DNA of 64,000 bases from contig NZ_KE387267.1 in assembly GCF_000430885.1 (NCBI RefSeq), positions 1 to 64,000 of the forward strand, written 5' to 3'. Positions 51,665 to 63,296 of this stretch are shown piece by piece. A program made the translations under genes and the position numbers. The DNA is from Desulfotruncus alcoholivorax DSM 16058. Lineage in GTDB: Bacteria; Bacillota; Desulfotomaculia; Desulfotomaculales; Desulfallaceae. The notes below the pieces were generated by a model that saw only the letters and a list, made by a program, of their open reading frames with translations, searched no databases and had not been told where the DNA came from. The first letter of the stretch is position 1, and each line of letters opens with the position of its first letter.

Positions 51665-52981
51665 ATGAAGGCAACCGCGGAACGGTTGGAGAATAACCAA
51701 GTGAAGATTGATGTAGAGGTCGATGCGGAACAATTTTCTAAAGCCATGGATCAGGCATACCGCAAGCTTGTCAAAAAAGTTTCAATACCGGGCTTTCGCA
51801 AGGGAAAAACGCCGCGGGTGGTTTTTGAAAATTTCGTCGGCAAAGCAACCCTTTACAACGAAGCTGTTGAGATAGTTGTGCCCGACGCTTATATGGAAGC
51901 AGTCAAAACAACCGGGATAGAGCCGGTTTCCCAACCTCAGCTTGAACTGGTGCAGGTTGAGGAAGGTAAACCGGTTATTTTTAAAGCTACCGTTCGCGTT
52001 AAACCGGAGGTAAAGCTGGGCCAATACACCGGACTACAGGTAACCAAACCTGTTTCAGAAGTAACCGGTGAAGACATTGAGAACGAGTTGAAGAAGCTGC
52101 AGGAAAGACACGCTCGGCTGGCCAACCTGGAAGAAGGAACGGTTCAACAAGCCGACATTGCGGTAATAGATTTTGTGGGCCGCCAGGACGGAGTTGAATT
52201 TGAAGGAGGTTCAGCCACCGATTACTCGCTGGAAATTGGCTCCGGCTCTTTTGTACCGGGTTTCGAGGATCAACTGGTGGGTGCTGCAATTGGCGAAACC
52301 AGGGAGGTTACCGTAACTTTTCCCGAAGATTATCCTAATGAAGACTTAAAGGGACGGGAAGCGGTGTTTACTGTTACAGTTAAAGGTATCAAGCGTAAGG
52401 AAATAGCTGAGCTTGATGATGAATTTGCCAAAGACGTAAGCGAATTCGATACACTGGAGGAATTAAGGACTGATTTAGCGAATAAATTAAAGGAAGCGGC
52501 CGAAAAGAGGGCACAGCAGCAAATAAACAGTGAGGCTGTTAAGAAAGCAGTGGATAATGCGGAAGTAGATATACCGGATGAAATGATTGAAACCAGGCTG
52601 GAAGAAATGATCGAAAACATGGAAAGGCGGCTCATGCAGCAGGGAATGACCATGGAAAATTATTTTAAATATACTAATTCCAGCCTGGATGAATTAAAGA
52701 ACAGCTTGCGTGATGATGCGGCAAGGGGAGTTAAAACCACCCTGGTGCTGGAATCCATAGCTAAACAAGAAAAAATAGAGGTCAGTGACGAGGACTTGGA
52801 AAACGAAATAATTAGAATGGCTAAAAATTACCAGCAGGATCCCAAGGTTTTACGTAAAATACTTGAAGGGCAAAACCAGCTGGAATATGTGAGAGACAGC
52901 CTGCAGCAGCAGAAAACTATTGAATTTATTGCAGGCAGGGCCGAGCTTGTTGAGGGAGCAAACCAGAAGGAAGCGGAATAA
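51665..52981 (+). CDS. tig: Trigger factor
   Basis: 438 residues from ATG 51665 behind AAAGGGGGAG. The ribosome-binding domain has the signature loop SIPGFRKGKTPRVVFENFVG; the FKBP-type prolyl isomerase domain follows (about 150-245, VIDFVGRQDGVEFEGGSATD; PGFEDQLVGA); the rest is the helical client cradle. It receives nascent chains at the ribosome exit. It is the first gene of the conserved tig-clpP-clpX block. Confidence 0.97.
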   Translation: MKATAERLENNQVKIDVEVDAEQFSKAMDQAYRKLVKKVSIPGFRKGKTPRVVFENFVGKATLYNEAVEIVVPDAYMEAVKTTGIEPVSQPQLELVQVEEGKPVIFKATVRVKPEVKLGQYTGLQVTKPVSEVTGEDIENELKKLQERHARLANLEEGTVQQADIAVIDFVGRQDGVEFEGGSATDYSLEIGSGSFVPGFEDQLVGAAIGETREVTVTFPEDYPNEDLKGREAVFTVTVKGIKRKEIAELDDEFAKDVSEFDTLEELRTDLANKLKEAAEKRAQQQINSEAVKKAVDNAEVDIPDEMIETRLEEMIENMERRLMQQGMTMENYFKYTNSSLDELKNSLRDDAARGVKTTLVLESIAKQEKIEVSDEDLENEIIRMAKNYQQDPKVLRKILEGQNQLEYVRDSLQQQKTIEFIAGRAELVEGANQKEAE

Positions 52982-53054
52982 GTTATTCACGTAGGTGTTA
53001 TTGATAGTGATAATCTTTTAACCATGATTTTATAATTGTTAGGAGGAGATCCGT

Positions 53055-53648
53055 GTGTCTTATCTTGTTCCCATTGTTGTTGAACAAACAAACCGGGGAG
53101 AAAGATCATACGATATATATTCCAGATTATTAAAGGACAGAATTGTTTTTATTGGTGGCGCTATCGATGATAACGTGGCCAATCTTGTTATAGCGCAGCT
53201 TTTATTTTTAGAAGCCGAAGATCCGGAAAAAGATATCAACATTTATATTAATTCCCCCGGTGGCGTTGTTACTGCAGGTATGGCAATATATGATACCATG
53301 CAGTATGTAAAACCGGACGTTTCCACTATCTGCCTGGGGCAAGCGGCCAGCATGGGGGCGTTCCTGCTGGCGGCAGGTGCTCCTGGCAAGAGATTTGCAT
53401 TACCTTATGCCAGGATTATGATCCACCAACCAGCCGGTGGCGCTCAGGGGCAGGCTACGGATATAGAAATTCATGCCAGAGAAATTTTGCGAACGAAAGA
53501 CATTATTAATGAACTTTTGGCTAAGCATACCGGACAGCCCAAAGAAACCATCGCCCGGGATACAGAACGTGATTTCTATATGTCGGCTGGAGAGGCCAAG
53601 GATTACGGCATCATTGACAAGGTGTTTGTACGGGCGAAGCAAAGCTAA
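53055..53648 (+). CDS. clpP: ClpP protease subunit
   Basis: 197 residues from GTG 53055 behind AGGAGGAG. Catalytic triad: S99 in [10 protein letters not shown]124 in MIHQPAGG and Asp in the ERDFYMSA region. Length and amino-terminal LVPIVVEQT are normal. It forms the tetradecameric chamber used by ClpX, encoded next. The gap to tig is 73 bases, to clpX 14. Confidence 0.97.
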   Translation: MSYLVPIVVEQTNRGERSYDIYSRLLKDRIVFIGGAIDDNVANLVIAQLLFLEAEDPEKDINIYINSPGGVVTAGMAIYDTMQYVKPDVSTICLGQAASMGAFLLAAGAPGKRFALPYARIMIHQPAGGAQGQATDIEIHAREILRTKDIINELLAKHTGQPKETIARDTERDFYMSAGEAKDYGIIDKVFVRAKQS

Positions 53649-53662
53649 AAGAGGTGTAAATT

Positions 53663-54913
53663 ATGTTTAATGAAAAAGGTCAGCTGAAGTGCTCCTTTTG
53701 CGGCAAACTCCAAGACCAGGTTAAAAAGTTAGTGGCCGGGCCGGGTGTGTATATTTGTGACGAATGTATTGAACTGTGTAATGAAATTATCGAAGAAGAA
53801 CTAAATGAAGATATTGGTCTGGACCTTGGTGACGTTCCCAAGCCCAAGGAAATAAAGGCGATCCTGGACCAATACGTTATTGGCCAGGAGAGCGCCAAAA
53901 AAGCATTGGCCGTGGCTGTTTACAACCATTACAAAAGAATAAACTTGGGCGGTAAAATTGATGATGTAGAACTGCAAAAGAGCAATATTGTCATGCTGGG
54001 TCCTACCGGCAGCGGTAAAACACTGCTGGCCCAGACGCTGGCCAGGCTTCTTAATGTGCCCTTCGCCATTGCTGATGCCACCTCGCTCACTGAAGCCGGT
54101 TATGTGGGTGAAGACGTGGAGAACATTTTGCTGAAACTGATTCAGGCTGCTGATTACGATGTGGAAAAAGCCGAAAAAGGTATTGTCTATATTGATGAGA
54201 TCGACAAAATTGCCCGCAAGTCTGAAAACCCCTCCATTACCAGGGATGTTTCGGGTGAGGGCGTTCAACAGGCTTTATTGAAAATTTTAGAGGGGACTGT
54301 AGCCAGTGTACCGCCCCAGGGTGGCCGCAAGCACCCGCACCAGGAATTCATCCAGCTCGATACAACAAATATACTGTTTATTTGCGGTGGGGCCTTTGAC
54401 GGTATTGAGAAAATTATTCAGAACCGGATTGGGCAGAAAGTCATGGGCTTCGGGGCTGAAATTAAACCCAAGCAAGAGCAGCGCATAGGTGAAATTTTGG
54501 CCCAGATACTGCCGGAAGATCTTTTGAAGTTTGGTTTAATTCCGGAATTTGTTGGCCGTCTGCCAATCATTGTTACCCTGGATGCTCTGGATGAGGATGC
54601 GCTGGTTCGCATTTTAACCGAGCCCAGGAACGCGCTGGTCAAGCAGTACGAAAAGCTGTTTGATTTGGACGGGGTCAACCTGGAATTCCAGCATGACGGT
54701 CTGGTCACCATTGCCCAGGAAGCTTTAAGGCGCAAGACAGGAGCCCGTGGCCTGCGTTCCATCCTGGAAGATATTATGCTTGATATTATGTACGATATCC
54801 CGTCCCGCGAGGATATTGCCAAGTGTGTGATTACCAAAGACACCATTTTGAAAAAGGAAAAACCGGTGCTCATAACCATGGAACGCAAAAAGAAAAAGGA
54901 AGAATCGGCGTAA
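53663..54913 (+). CDS. clpX: ClpX unfoldase
   Basis: 416 residues from ATG 53663 behind AGAGGTG. Zinc-binding domain C10/C13/C32/C35, Walker A GPTGSGKT near 114, Walker [11 protein letters not shown], and the IGF-type ClpP docking loop (KVMGFGAEI). It unfolds proteins and feeds ClpP. The gene ends in a long terminator. Confidence 0.97.
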   Translation: MFNEKGQLKCSFCGKLQDQVKKLVAGPGVYICDECIELCNEIIEEELNEDIGLDLGDVPKPKEIKAILDQYVIGQESAKKALAVAVYNHYKRINLGGKIDDVELQKSNIVMLGPTGSGKTLLAQTLARLLNVPFAIADATSLTEAGYVGEDVENILLKLIQAADYDVEKAEKGIVYIDEIDKIARKSENPSITRDVSGEGVQQALLKILEGTVASVPPQGGRKHPHQEFIQLDTTNILFICGGAFDGIEKIIQNRIGQKVMGFGAEIKPKQEQRIGEILAQILPEDLLKFGLIPEFVGRLPIIVTLDALDEDALVRILTEPRNALVKQYEKLFDLDGVNLEFQHDGLVTIAQEALRRKTGARGLRSILEDIMLDIMYDIPSREDIAKCVITKDTILKKEKPVLITMERKKKKEESA

Positions 54914-54965
54914 CCGTAAAATATAAGGCCACCCGTTAGGGTGGCCTTATATTTTACGGTTTTAT
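54912..54965. terminator. Very long bidirectional terminator
   Basis: A perfect 23-bp stem (54912-54934 with 54939-54961) around loop GTTA, with A- and T-rich ends; it stops clpX and the convergent transducer gene. Confidence 0.9.
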
Positions 54966-54966
54966 G

Positions 54967-56154
54967 CTATTTGTCAAATTCATGGTATAAGTCGATAAAT
55001 GCTTTTAAAATCAACGCGGATGCCTGCATTAAATCTTGAACATTCGCGGCAGTGCAGGAACCGGCCAGTTCCTTGGCCGCCTGGTGCACCCTGCGGTGCG
55101 GTTCGTCTACATCCTGGTAGGCTTTTAAATGACCGAACTTTTCACGGTTGGCGTTGTACCACTTGCCGAAGGCGCATTCGTCGTGTCCCGTTACACTGGA
55201 GCCTTTTCCCGCCTCGGCCATGGTTTTTTTCAAAAAGTTGGCGTGGTCGACCAGCCTGGCGGATAGGGCTGCTATCACGGAATCATTACCGGAAGTGGTC
55301 AGGCATGGTTCAATAATTTGGTTTAAATAGCCTGATTCATCCCTAAACAGTTCGCTGATATATTTACAGTTTTGTGACAATGCTTCGGATGCCCTGGCAA
55401 GGTTATCGGCAATGCCGCTTTGCTGCTGCATGGCGTTGGTAATGTTTTCAATTGTGGCGGCGCATTCTTCAATTTGATTTGTACTTTCACGAATGATATT
55501 ACCCACTAAATTGGTGTTATGAATATATTGGTGGAAATTTTGGTCTACACTGGTGACATTATCAACTGTCACTGTAGATTTAAAGTTCATTTGTTCAGAA
55601 ATCTGTTTGACATTCGTTACTGCGTCTTTGGTTTGACCGGCCAGCTTGCGCACTTCTTCAGCAACGACATTAAACCCCCGGCCGGCGTCGCCTGCCCTGG
55701 CCGCCTCAATTGCCGCGTTTAAGGCCAGTAAATTGGTTTGATCGGCAATGTTGGACACATTTTGACTGATGGTGTCGATATGCTTAATTTGGTCGCTTAA
55801 CTCTCCTGCGTTTTCAGTCATGTTTTGCAGGATGGACAGTGATTTTTGCCCCATTACGGCCAGGTCATTAATCTTGGTTACACTTTCCTGCGCCCCGGCT
55901 GCAACCTGTTGCATGGAAGCATTAATTTGTTCAACAGAAGCCGATACTTCCTGGGTCATGGCGGCCATCTCCTGGCTGGAGGAGGTGAGCTCCAAGGCGG
56001 TTTGTGCTATTTCCCGCACTTTGAGTATGGCCAGAAAGGTGATTAAATCAGTATGGACCAGGGAAAACCCGGCAACTGCCGCGATAAAATCAGCCCTGTC
56101 CATTCCTTTGCCGCCGCTATTCCGGCTGGTTTCAGCGGTTTTCGTGAAAAACAT
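54967..56154 (-). CDS. Cytoplasmic chemoreceptor with C-terminal CZB zinc-sensor domain
   Basis: 395 residues without a membrane helix (one short hydrophobic stretch at about 25-45). The signalling hairpin [20 protein letters not shown] is intact. The last 110 residues are a chemoreceptor zinc-binding domain with the His-Cys-His-His set: [22 protein letters not shown], and [11 protein letters not shown]. Known CZB domains sense zinc or hypochlorous acid and often act with diguanylate cyclases. The next gene upstream on this strand is a GGDEF protein 68 bases away. Confidence 0.88.
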   Translation of the reverse strand: MFFTKTAETSRNSGGKGMDRADFIAAVAGFSLVHTDLITFLAILKVREIAQTALELTSSSQEMAAMTQEVSASVEQINASMQQVAAGAQESVTKINDLAVMGQKSLSILQNMTENAGELSDQIKHIDTISQNVSNIADQTNLLALNAAIEAARAGDAGRGFNVVAEEVRKLAGQTKDAVTNVKQISEQMNFKSTVTVDNVTSVDQNFHQYIHNTNLVGNIIRESTNQIEECAATIENITNAMQQQSGIADNLARASEALSQNCKYISELFRDESGYLNQIIEPCLTTSGNDSVIAALSARLVDHANFLKKTMAEAGKGSSVTGHDECAFGKWYNANREKFGHLKAYQDVDEPHRRVHQAAKELAGSCTAANVQDLMQASALILKAFIDLYHEFDK

Positions 56155-56222
56155 TCAGCATACCCCCTGGTAAATTTCAAAATTTGATGAGCCGGGCCCG
56201 CATTGCAGAACCCGACCTGTTA

Positions 56223-57899
56223 CTATTGGCAGGGCAAGTTTTTCTTGCGAGCTTTTTCACGGTACATATTGTCATCGGCCCTTTTATACAGGTTTGGCAT
56301 ATTATCGCTGGTGTGGGCGGTAGCCCAGCCGAGAGATATGCTCAGCGGCAGCTCCGGGGTTGCCAGGTTAAACTGTTCCACGGCACCTGCTATCCGCTTG
56401 CAGGCAGCCTCTGCAGCAGTTTCATCTGTATTGGGCAGGATTACCACGAATTCATCGCCGCCCACGCGGGCCACCACATCGGAGGAACGGAGCGAATTTT
56501 TCAGTGCCCTGGCGGCTGCTATCAGCAATTCGTCTCCTTTTTTGTGGCCCATGGTGTCGTTGACTTTTTTAAGACCATCGACGTCGGCGCTGATGAATGA
56601 TACCGGAAACTGGCGCCCCTTTTCCAGGCGGAGTATTTCTTCTTCAAAATATGTACGGTTATACAAGCCGGTTAGGGAATCATGCAAGCTCAGGTAGCGC
56701 AGCCGCTCCTCCGCCCGCTTGCGGTCAGTGATATCCCGGGCGATGCCCCTGAAGCCGGTTATATTGCCGGCCGTGTCTTTAATAGGGGAAATTGATACTT
56801 CGAGGTTTCTTTTTTCTCCGTCCGGTCTAATGATCTCCCAGGTAAAACCCCGCTCGGGCATGCCGGTATTGTAAACTTTATTAAAAGCCGCAAAAGCTAT
56901 TTGGGCATTTTCTTCGTCCACTCCATGCCGGTAGCTTTTCCCGATAAGGTCACTTTTGTTAAATCCTGTAACTCTCTCCACCGAATTATTTAACAAAATG
57001 TAGCGGCCTTTTAAATCAACCTCGTAAAAGACGTCCTCAAGATCGTCCAGCAGTTGCCTGTACTTTTCTTCGGATTCCCTGAGCGCCCGTTCTATGTTTT
57101 TGCGCTCCGTGATGTCAATCATGGAACCAATACTCTGTCCGGTACCCGGAATTAAGCCAATGGTATAATAAACGTCAATTATTTTTCCGCTGGTGTTAAT
57201 TAGTTTAAATTCGTAATGATCGGGAGCAACGCCGCCTTCCCTTCTCCGTTCCAGGTGGTAATGCTTCATTCTTTCCAAATCTTCGGGGTGCACAAATTCG
57301 TCCCAGGTTCTTTTATTTTCCAGCTCTTCTCTGGCATAGCCGGTCATCTTTTCAACTTCATGGTTGGCCATTAGGATGGTTTTATCTTCATCAATTACCA
57401 ACATCGCCGTTCCGGTATATTCAAACATGGCCCGGTACATGGCCTCGGAACGGCGCAAAGATTCCTCAAGCTTTTGCCGCCGCTCGAGCTCTTTTTTTAA
57501 TTCCCCGGAAGTTTTTGCGCTTAACGTTTCAACCTGGCGAAGCCGGGTGATGTCCTTCATTAACACAGTGCTGCCGACAATTTCGCCGTCATCGTAAAGG
57601 GGAGAAGCGGAAACTTGGACGTAAAGGGTTTCCCCGCCTGCGGTTTGTAGAGACTTGTCAAAATAGCGAGGTTCGGTAATTTCCCCGAATAACAATTTGT
57701 TTACGGGGCAAATTGAAGCGCAATTGTCCTGGAGCCCCTGTCCAAAAATTTCATGGCACTTTTTGTTCACAATTGAGTTAACGCACCAGCCGGTGCATTG
57801 CTCGACAGCTTTATTGGCATACAGTAAAGTAAAATTGTTGTCAATAATGTAAATAGGCTCTACTATGCTGTCAAAAACAGAAAAACTTAGAGCGGTCAT
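56223..57899 (-). CDS. Diguanylate cyclase with three PAS domains
   Basis: 558 residues. PAS domains at about 8-115, 145-260 and 275-385 (typical DITERKN, DITDRKR ends) are followed by a GGDEF domain with intact GGDEF at 480-484 and the preceding substrate part GHKKGDELL. No inhibitory RxxD site was noticed. It makes cyclic-di-GMP. With the CZB transducer it forms an inverted two-gene unit inserted between clpX and lonB. Confidence 0.9.
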   Translation of the reverse strand: MTALSFSVFDSIVEPIYIIDNNFTLLYANKAVEQCTGWCVNSIVNKKCHEIFGQGLQDNCASICPVNKLLFGEITEPRYFDKSLQTAGGETLYVQVSASPLYDDGEIVGSTVLMKDITRLRQVETLSAKTSGELKKELERRQKLEESLRRSEAMYRAMFEYTGTAMLVIDEDKTILMANHEVEKMTGYAREELENKRTWDEFVHPEDLERMKHYHLERRREGGVAPDHYEFKLINTSGKIIDVYYTIGLIPGTGQSIGSMIDITERKNIERALRESEEKYRQLLDDLEDVFYEVDLKGRYILLNNSVERVTGFNKSDLIGKSYRHGVDEENAQIAFAAFNKVYNTGMPERGFTWEIIRPDGEKRNLEVSISPIKDTAGNITGFRGIARDITDRKRAEERLRYLSLHDSLTGLYNRTYFEEEILRLEKGRQFPVSFISADVDGLKKVNDTMGHKKGDELLIAAARALKNSLRSSDVVARVGGDEFVVILPNTDETAAEAACKRIAGAVEQFNLATPELPLSISLGWATAHTSDNMPNLYKRADDNMYREKARKKNLPCQ

Positions 57900-58170
57900 T
57901 GCTTACCCCCCAATAAGTATAACATTTTAATATTAAACATATTACGTAATTTTCCTTCATTTGTGCCCGAACTTTCAAATTTATCTGACAAGCATCATAC
58001 CGGATAAAATATACAATTTCTAGCAATAATATATAGTAATAATAGTAACTACTCAGGAGTCAGGAATCAGAATGAGAAAACGGTTTATCGTCACGAAATA
58101 TTATGAATTCCGACTGCTGAATTATGACTACCTTAATAGTAACCAATAATATTTTTACTGGAGGACCATA
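57900..58170. repeat. Divergent intergenic region with imperfect inverted repeat
   Basis: CAGGAGTCAGGAATCAGAAT near 58052 and ATTCCGACTGCTGAATTATG near 58107 form an imperfect inverted pair of the GGAGTCAGGAGTCAGAAT type. Promoters for the cyclase gene and lonB must lie here; none is clear-cut. Confidence 0.4.
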
Positions 58171-59886
58171 ATGGAACTGTCAGGTGGAATTGCGAGTTTC
58201 ATAACATTTATCCAGGTTTTCTTCGCTGTTATTATCGGATTGTACTTTTGGAATTTGCTTAAAGCCCAGCAGGGCAATAAGTCGGCGGTGGACCGGGAGT
58301 CACGCAAGGAATTGGAAAAACTGCAGGGATTGCGGCAGGTCTCTTTGACCGAGCCCTTGGCGGAAAAAACCAGACCCCATACCTTTGAAGAAATCATCGG
58401 GCAGGCGGAAGGACTGAAATCCCTGCGGGCGGCACTTTGCGGGCCCAACCCGCAGCACGTTATTGTGTACGGCCCGCCGGGGGTTGGGAAAACAGCCGCG
58501 GCACGGTTGGTGCTGGAAGAAGCCAGGAAGAACCCCGCCTCACCTTTTAAGGAAAAAGCGCGGTTTGTTGAAATTGATGCCACCACCGCCCGGTTTGACG
58601 AGCGGGGGATCGCCGATCCTCTGATTGGCTCTGTGCACGATCCGATATACCAGGGCGCAGGCCCCATGGGCATGGCGGGCATCCCCCAGCCCAAGTCCGG
58701 CGCTGTTACCAAGGCTCACGGCGGTATTCTCTTTATTGACGAAATCGGTGAACTGCATCCGATTCAAATGAATAAGCTGCTGAAGGTTATGGAGGATCGC
58801 AAGGTGCTGCTTGAAAGCGCCTATTACAGCTCGGAGGATGCTAACATACCCAGTCATATTCATGATATCTTTCAAAACGGGCTGCCTGCCGATTTTCGCC
58901 TGGTGGGCGCGACAACCAGAATGCCGGAAGATATTCCCCCGGCCATTAGGTCGCGCTGTTTGGAAATTTTTTTCCGGCAGCTGACGCCGGATGAGATAGA
59001 GCAAGTAGCGGTTAATGCAGCAAAAAAAATTGAATTCCCTTTGGAGCCGGAAGCGCTGGGAATTGTCAAAAAATATGCCGTCAACGGGCGCGAGGCGGTG
59101 AATATCATTCAGTTGGCGGCCGGCATTGTGATAACGGATGGCCGGAGTGAGATCAGGGCATCCGATGTTGAATGGGTGGTGAACAGCGGGCAATATGTTC
59201 CCCGGCCGGAAAAAAAGATCCCTTTAAAGCCCCAGGTGGGTTTGGTCAATGGCCTTGCAGTTTACGGGCCCAATATGGGCATGCTGCTGGAAATTGAAGT
59301 TGGTGCCATACCGGCCCCCAGAGGCCAGGGTAAAGTGGTGGTTACAGGGGTAGTGGATGAAGAGGAATTGGGGGGCCGCGGGAAAACCATTCGCCGCAAA
59401 AGTATGGCCCGGGGATCGGTCGAAAACGTGCTGACAGTGCTCAGACGTACCATGGATGTTGACCCGCGCGATTACGACCTGCACGTTAATTTTCCGGGCG
59501 GCGCCCCGGTGGACGGCCCCTCTGCAGGTGTAGCCGTTGCCACCGCGGTTTATTCGGCCATAACCGGTATTCCCGTCGATAATACGGTGGCGATGACCGG
59601 TGAAGTATCGATCCGTGGTTTGATCATGCCTGTGGGCGGCGTGGTGGCCAAAGTGGAGGCGGCCAAGCATGCCGGGGCACAAAAAGTTTACATTCCGTCG
59701 GACAACTACCAGGAAATTTTTAAGGATATGTCCGGTATCCGGGTAATTCCCTCGGATAGCCTGGCAGAGGTCATCAGGGGGGCGCTGTTGGCCGCCCCGG
59801 AAAAGAAACCGATGCCGGCCGATCAACGGGAGCCCGTTGGGCCGGGGGTTTTTGTTTCGGCGACAGGGGCACCGGCTGACATCTAA
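58171..59886 (+). CDS. lonB: LonB, membrane-anchored Lon-type protease
   Basis: 571 residues from ATG 58171 behind GGAGG. One amino-terminal membrane helix (about 8-28), AAA+ domain with Walker A GPPGVGKT at 101-108, and a Lon proteolytic domain with catalytic Ser about 451 in GPSAGVA and the partner Lys in GGVVAKVEAAKHAG. In Bacillus the equivalent gene precedes lon and is expressed in the forespore; the same order is seen here. Confidence 0.93.
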   Translation: MELSGGIASFITFIQVFFAVIIGLYFWNLLKAQQGNKSAVDRESRKELEKLQGLRQVSLTEPLAEKTRPHTFEEIIGQAEGLKSLRAALCGPNPQHVIVYGPPGVGKTAAARLVLEEARKNPASPFKEKARFVEIDATTARFDERGIADPLIGSVHDPIYQGAGPMGMAGIPQPKSGAVTKAHGGILFIDEIGELHPIQMNKLLKVMEDRKVLLESAYYSSEDANIPSHIHDIFQNGLPADFRLVGATTRMPEDIPPAIRSRCLEIFFRQLTPDEIEQVAVNAAKKIEFPLEPEALGIVKKYAVNGREAVNIIQLAAGIVITDGRSEIRASDVEWVVNSGQYVPRPEKKIPLKPQVGLVNGLAVYGPNMGMLLEIEVGAIPAPRGQGKVVVTGVVDEEELGGRGKTIRRKSMARGSVENVLTVLRRTMDVDPRDYDLHVNFPGGAPVDGPSAGVAVATAVYSAITGIPVDNTVAMTGEVSIRGLIMPVGGVVAKVEAAKHAGAQKVYIPSDNYQEIFKDMSGIRVIPSDSLAEVIRGALLAAPEKKPMPADQREPVGPGVFVSATGAPADI

Positions 59887-60273
59887 TCAGAACTTTATGC
59901 ATTGCGGAGTGGAACGCAGCGCCTTTGTTATTACGAGCGCAGCTCATTTGTCATTACGTATTTTTTTTTGTCAGGCGTACACAGCACTTTTGCATCGTGG
60001 TGTGTGCAACGAGTGATAATTGCTAGCGGATCAATCTTGATGAATACTTTGGCTAGATGAAAACCAGGTTCGGAAAAAACGGAAAAAGAGAGTTGAAACT
60101 ACAAAAAACACGGGTTTTGCCTGTATTTCTCTGGATGCTCACATTTAACCGGTTTCCTTGTGGCTTGGGACTTATTGCTATGGTAGCACCCGTTGTGTTA
60201 TGTTACAATAAACTAGTATCTGCACATGCAAGTGTTATAGCAATGGTTAAAACTTTCAACAAGGAGGTGCTTT
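59887..60273. repeat. Intergenic region before lon with repeat remnants
   Basis: GCGGAGTGGAACGCAGCGCC and TTACGAGCGCAGCTCATTTG at 59905-59955 are members of the dispersed family. A frame over 60057-60356 overlaps lon out of frame and is not supported. No CtsR heptad pair was found. Confidence 0.5.
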
Positions 60274-62700
60274 ATGAATCCGGTTCAAACACGGGTTTTA
60301 CCTCTGTTGCCGTTAAGAGGTATTTTGGTTTTTCCCTATATGGTAATCCACCTTGATGTAGGCAGGGAAAAATCGGTTCAAGCTATAGAGGAAGCCATGA
60401 TCAACGAAAGGGCAATCTTTTTGGCTACCCAAAAAGAAGCACAGACTGATGATCCTGGCGAGGAAGATATCTATAATGTCGGTACCGTGGCGGAAGTCAA
60501 GCAGTTGCTCAAGCTGCCCGGAGGAACCATCCGGGTGCTGGTTGAAGGCATCGCCAGGGCCGAGATTAAAGAATACGTCAGCAAAGAACCGTACTTTAAG
60601 GTTGAGATCAACCAGTATTCCGAGGAATTCGCCAAGAATCCCCAGATTGTGGCATTGATGCGTAATCTGGTTACACAGTTTGAGCAATATGTTAAGCTGA
60701 GCAAGAAAATTCCTCCCGAAACTGTTGTTACAGTTGTTAATTTAGAGGAGCCGGGCCGGCTGACGGATATCGTAGCTTCACACCTGACCCTGCGCATTGA
60801 GGATAAACAAGAAATCCTTGAAGCAATTGATATTGTTAAACGCCTGGAAAAACTCTGCGCTATTGTGGCCAGGGAACTTGAAATTGTGGAGCTGGAACGC
60901 AAGATTAATGTCCGTGTCCGCAAACAGATGGAAAAAACCCAAAAAGAATATTACCTGCGCGAGCAAATCAAGGCAATCCAGCGTGAATTGGGCGAAAAAG
61001 ACGACCGCATGGCCGAGGGCGAGGAATTAAGAGAAAAAATAGCCAAAGCAAAACTGCCTAAAGAAGTTGAGGAAAAGGCATTAAAAGAGCTGGAACGGCT
61101 TGAAAAAATGCCCCCCATGGCCGCCGAGGCCGCTGTGGTCAGGAATTATTTGGACTGGCTGCTTGCTTTGCCGTGGTCCAAAGGCACCAGGGATCGTCTG
61201 GATATCAATGTGGCCGAAGCCATTCTGGATGAAGACCACTACGGGCTTAAAATAGTAAAGGAGCGCATTCTGGAATACCTTGCTATTCGCAAGCTGGCCA
61301 AGAAAATGAAGGGTCCCATACTTTGCTTTGTTGGGCCTCCCGGTGTCGGTAAAACATCGCTGGGCCGTTCTATCGCCCGCGCCCTGGAGCGCAAATTCGT
61401 CCGCATTTCCCTGGGAGGTGTGCGTGATGAGGCAGAAATCAGGGGACACCGGCGCACTTACGTTGGAGCCTTGCCCGGCAGGATTATCCAGGGCATGAAG
61501 ACCGCCGGTTCTAAAAACCCGGTTTTCCTGTTGGATGAAATTGATAAAATGAGTATGGATTTCCGCGGCGACCCGTCTTCTGCTTTACTGGAGGTATTGG
61601 ATCCCGAACAAAACAATACATTCAGTGATCATTTTATTGAGGCCCCGTATGATTTGAGCAATGTCATGTTTATTACCACCGCCAACGTGCAGCATAACAT
61701 CCCCAGGCCGCTGCAGGACAGGATGGAAATTATCCATATCTCAGGTTATACGGAAGTTGAAAAAATTCAAATTGCATTGCGGCACTTGCTTCCTAAACAG
61801 ATTAAAGAGCATGGCCTAAATGATAGCATGGTGCAGATATCAGAGAATACCATTAAGAGGGTAATCAGGGAATACACCAGAGAAAGCGGTGTCCGTAACC
61901 TGGAACGCAATATTGCCTCACTGTGCCGCAAGGCGGCCAAGCATATCGTTTCCGGTAAAGCTGATAAGGTTAAGATAACCGCACAAAACTTAGAACAGTA
62001 TCTAGGTAAACCAAGGTTCCGCTACGGCATGGCCGAACTGGAAGACCAGGTCGGCGTGGCAACAGGTTTGGCCTGGACTGAAGTGGGCGGCGATACGCTG
62101 GCCATTGAAGTTACTATATACAAAGGCAATGGAAAGCTTACATTAACCGGTAAGCTCGGTGAAGTAATGAAAGAATCAGCTCAGGCCGGTTATAGTTACG
62201 TGAGAAGCAGGGCTGCCCAACTTGGCATTAAGGAAGAAATGTTCGAAAAATTTGATATCCACGTCCATGTTCCCGAAGGTGCGATTCCCAAGGATGGCCC
62301 ATCCGCCGGGATTACCCTGGCCATAGCTCTGGCTTCAGCTTTAACCAACCGTGAGATCAGGCACGATGTGGCTATGACCGGTGAAATAACCTTGCGGGGA
62401 CGGGTGCTGCCTATCGGCGGCCTAAAGGAAAAAATTCTGGCGGCTCACCGTGCCGGGATTAAGACTGTAATCTTTCCGGTTGATAATAAAAAGGACCTTG
62501 AAGAGATTCCGAATAACGTGAAAAAACAACTGGAACTAATACCGGTAGAACATATGGACGAAGTGCTCAAGATTGCCTTGCGGGAGTCAAAGTTTTCGCC
62601 CGAGCCGGCAATAATTGACCCGCCGCCGGAGGTCTCTTACGGGTCTGTGATGGAAACGGATAGGGGAACTGAGTTACCCAATGAAAATAACTACAGCTGA
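60274..62700 (+). CDS. lon: ATP-dependent protease Lon (LonA)
   Basis: 808 residues from ATG 60274 behind AAGGAGGTG. The amino-terminal LAN domain starts [15 protein letters not shown], Walker A GPPGVGKT at about 354-361, and the protease domain has PKDGPSAG with catalytic Ser about 677 and the Lys in [14 protein letters not shown]. It degrades damaged and regulatory proteins in the cytoplasm. Its 3' end overlaps engB by 20 bases, a common arrangement in Firmicutes. Confidence 0.97.
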   Translation: MNPVQTRVLPLLPLRGILVFPYMVIHLDVGREKSVQAIEEAMINERAIFLATQKEAQTDDPGEEDIYNVGTVAEVKQLLKLPGGTIRVLVEGIARAEIKEYVSKEPYFKVEINQYSEEFAKNPQIVALMRNLVTQFEQYVKLSKKIPPETVVTVVNLEEPGRLTDIVASHLTLRIEDKQEILEAIDIVKRLEKLCAIVARELEIVELERKINVRVRKQMEKTQKEYYLREQIKAIQRELGEKDDRMAEGEELREKIAKAKLPKEVEEKALKELERLEKMPPMAAEAAVVRNYLDWLLALPWSKGTRDRLDINVAEAILDEDHYGLKIVKERILEYLAIRKLAKKMKGPILCFVGPPGVGKTSLGRSIARALERKFVRISLGGVRDEAEIRGHRRTYVGALPGRIIQGMKTAGSKNPVFLLDEIDKMSMDFRGDPSSALLEVLDPEQNNTFSDHFIEAPYDLSNVMFITTANVQHNIPRPLQDRMEIIHISGYTEVEKIQIALRHLLPKQIKEHGLNDSMVQISENTIKRVIREYTRESGVRNLERNIASLCRKAAKHIVSGKADKVKITAQNLEQYLGKPRFRYGMAELEDQVGVATGLAWTEVGGDTLAIEVTIYKGNGKLTLTGKLGEVMKESAQAGYSYVRSRAAQLGIKEEMFEKFDIHVHVPEGAIPKDGPSAGITLAIALASALTNREIRHDVAMTGEITLRGRVLPIGGLKEKILAAHRAGIKTVIFPVDNKKDLEEIPNNVKKQLELIPVEHMDEVLKIALRESKFSPEPAIIDPPPEVSYGSVMETDRGTELPNENNYS

Positions 62701-63274
62701 TTTCGAAACAAGTGCAGTAAAATTAGAGCAATGTCCGGCCGGGGACTACCCTGAGGTGGCCCTGGCCGGTCGTTCCAATGTCGGAAAATCCAGCCTTTTA
62801 AACTCTTTGGTTAACCGCAAGCGTTTGGCCAGGACCAGTAATACGCCGGGCCGTACCCAACTGATTAATTTTTTCCTGATTAATGGCAGCTTTTATCTGG
62901 TTGATCTGCCAGGCTATGGGTTTGCAAAGGTGCCGGCCCGGGTCAAGGCCGAATGGGGCCAAATGGTTGAAGGCTACCTTTCCCAAAGAAAACAACTGCG
63001 CGGCGTTTTGCAATTAGTAGACGTCAGGCATGCTCCAACTGCTGATGACCTGCAAATGTATAACTGGCTGAAGTACTATGGTATTCCTACTGCCGTTGTG
63101 GCCACCAAGGCCGATAAAATTAGCAGGGGGCGCAGTGTGCAAAACCTTGCCGTAATCAGGAAAACCATATCTATCCGTGAGGAGGACCCGTTACTTCTTT
63201 TTTCCGCTGTTACGGGGCATGGAAAAGACGAGGTCTGGAAGGTAATTGGGGAATGGGTGCATATTGGAAGTTAG
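62681..63274 (+). CDS. engB: Ribosome-biogenesis GTPase EngB/YsxC
   Basis: 197 residues. G motifs: GRSNVGKS at 30-37 (G1), NTPGRTQ (G2), DLPGYG (G3), ATKADK (G4) and the SAVTGHG end. It helps late assembly of the large ribosomal subunit. Start ATG 62681 lies inside the lon gene end, so translation is coupled. Confidence 0.95.
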   Translation: MKITTADFETSAVKLEQCPAGDYPEVALAGRSNVGKSSLLNSLVNRKRLARTSNTPGRTQLINFFLINGSFYLVDLPGYGFAKVPARVKAEWGQMVEGYLSQRKQLRGVLQLVDVRHAPTADDLQMYNWLKYYGIPTAVVATKADKISRGRSVQNLAVIRKTISIREEDPLLLFSAVTGHGKDEVWKVIGEWVHIGS

Positions 63275-63296
63275 AGGTTGGAGGTTAGAAGCATTG

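Noticed and set aside
60057-60356. 99-codon frame overlapping the lon start
   Set aside because: Out of frame with lon and ends inside it; the lon start has its own AAGGAGGTG.
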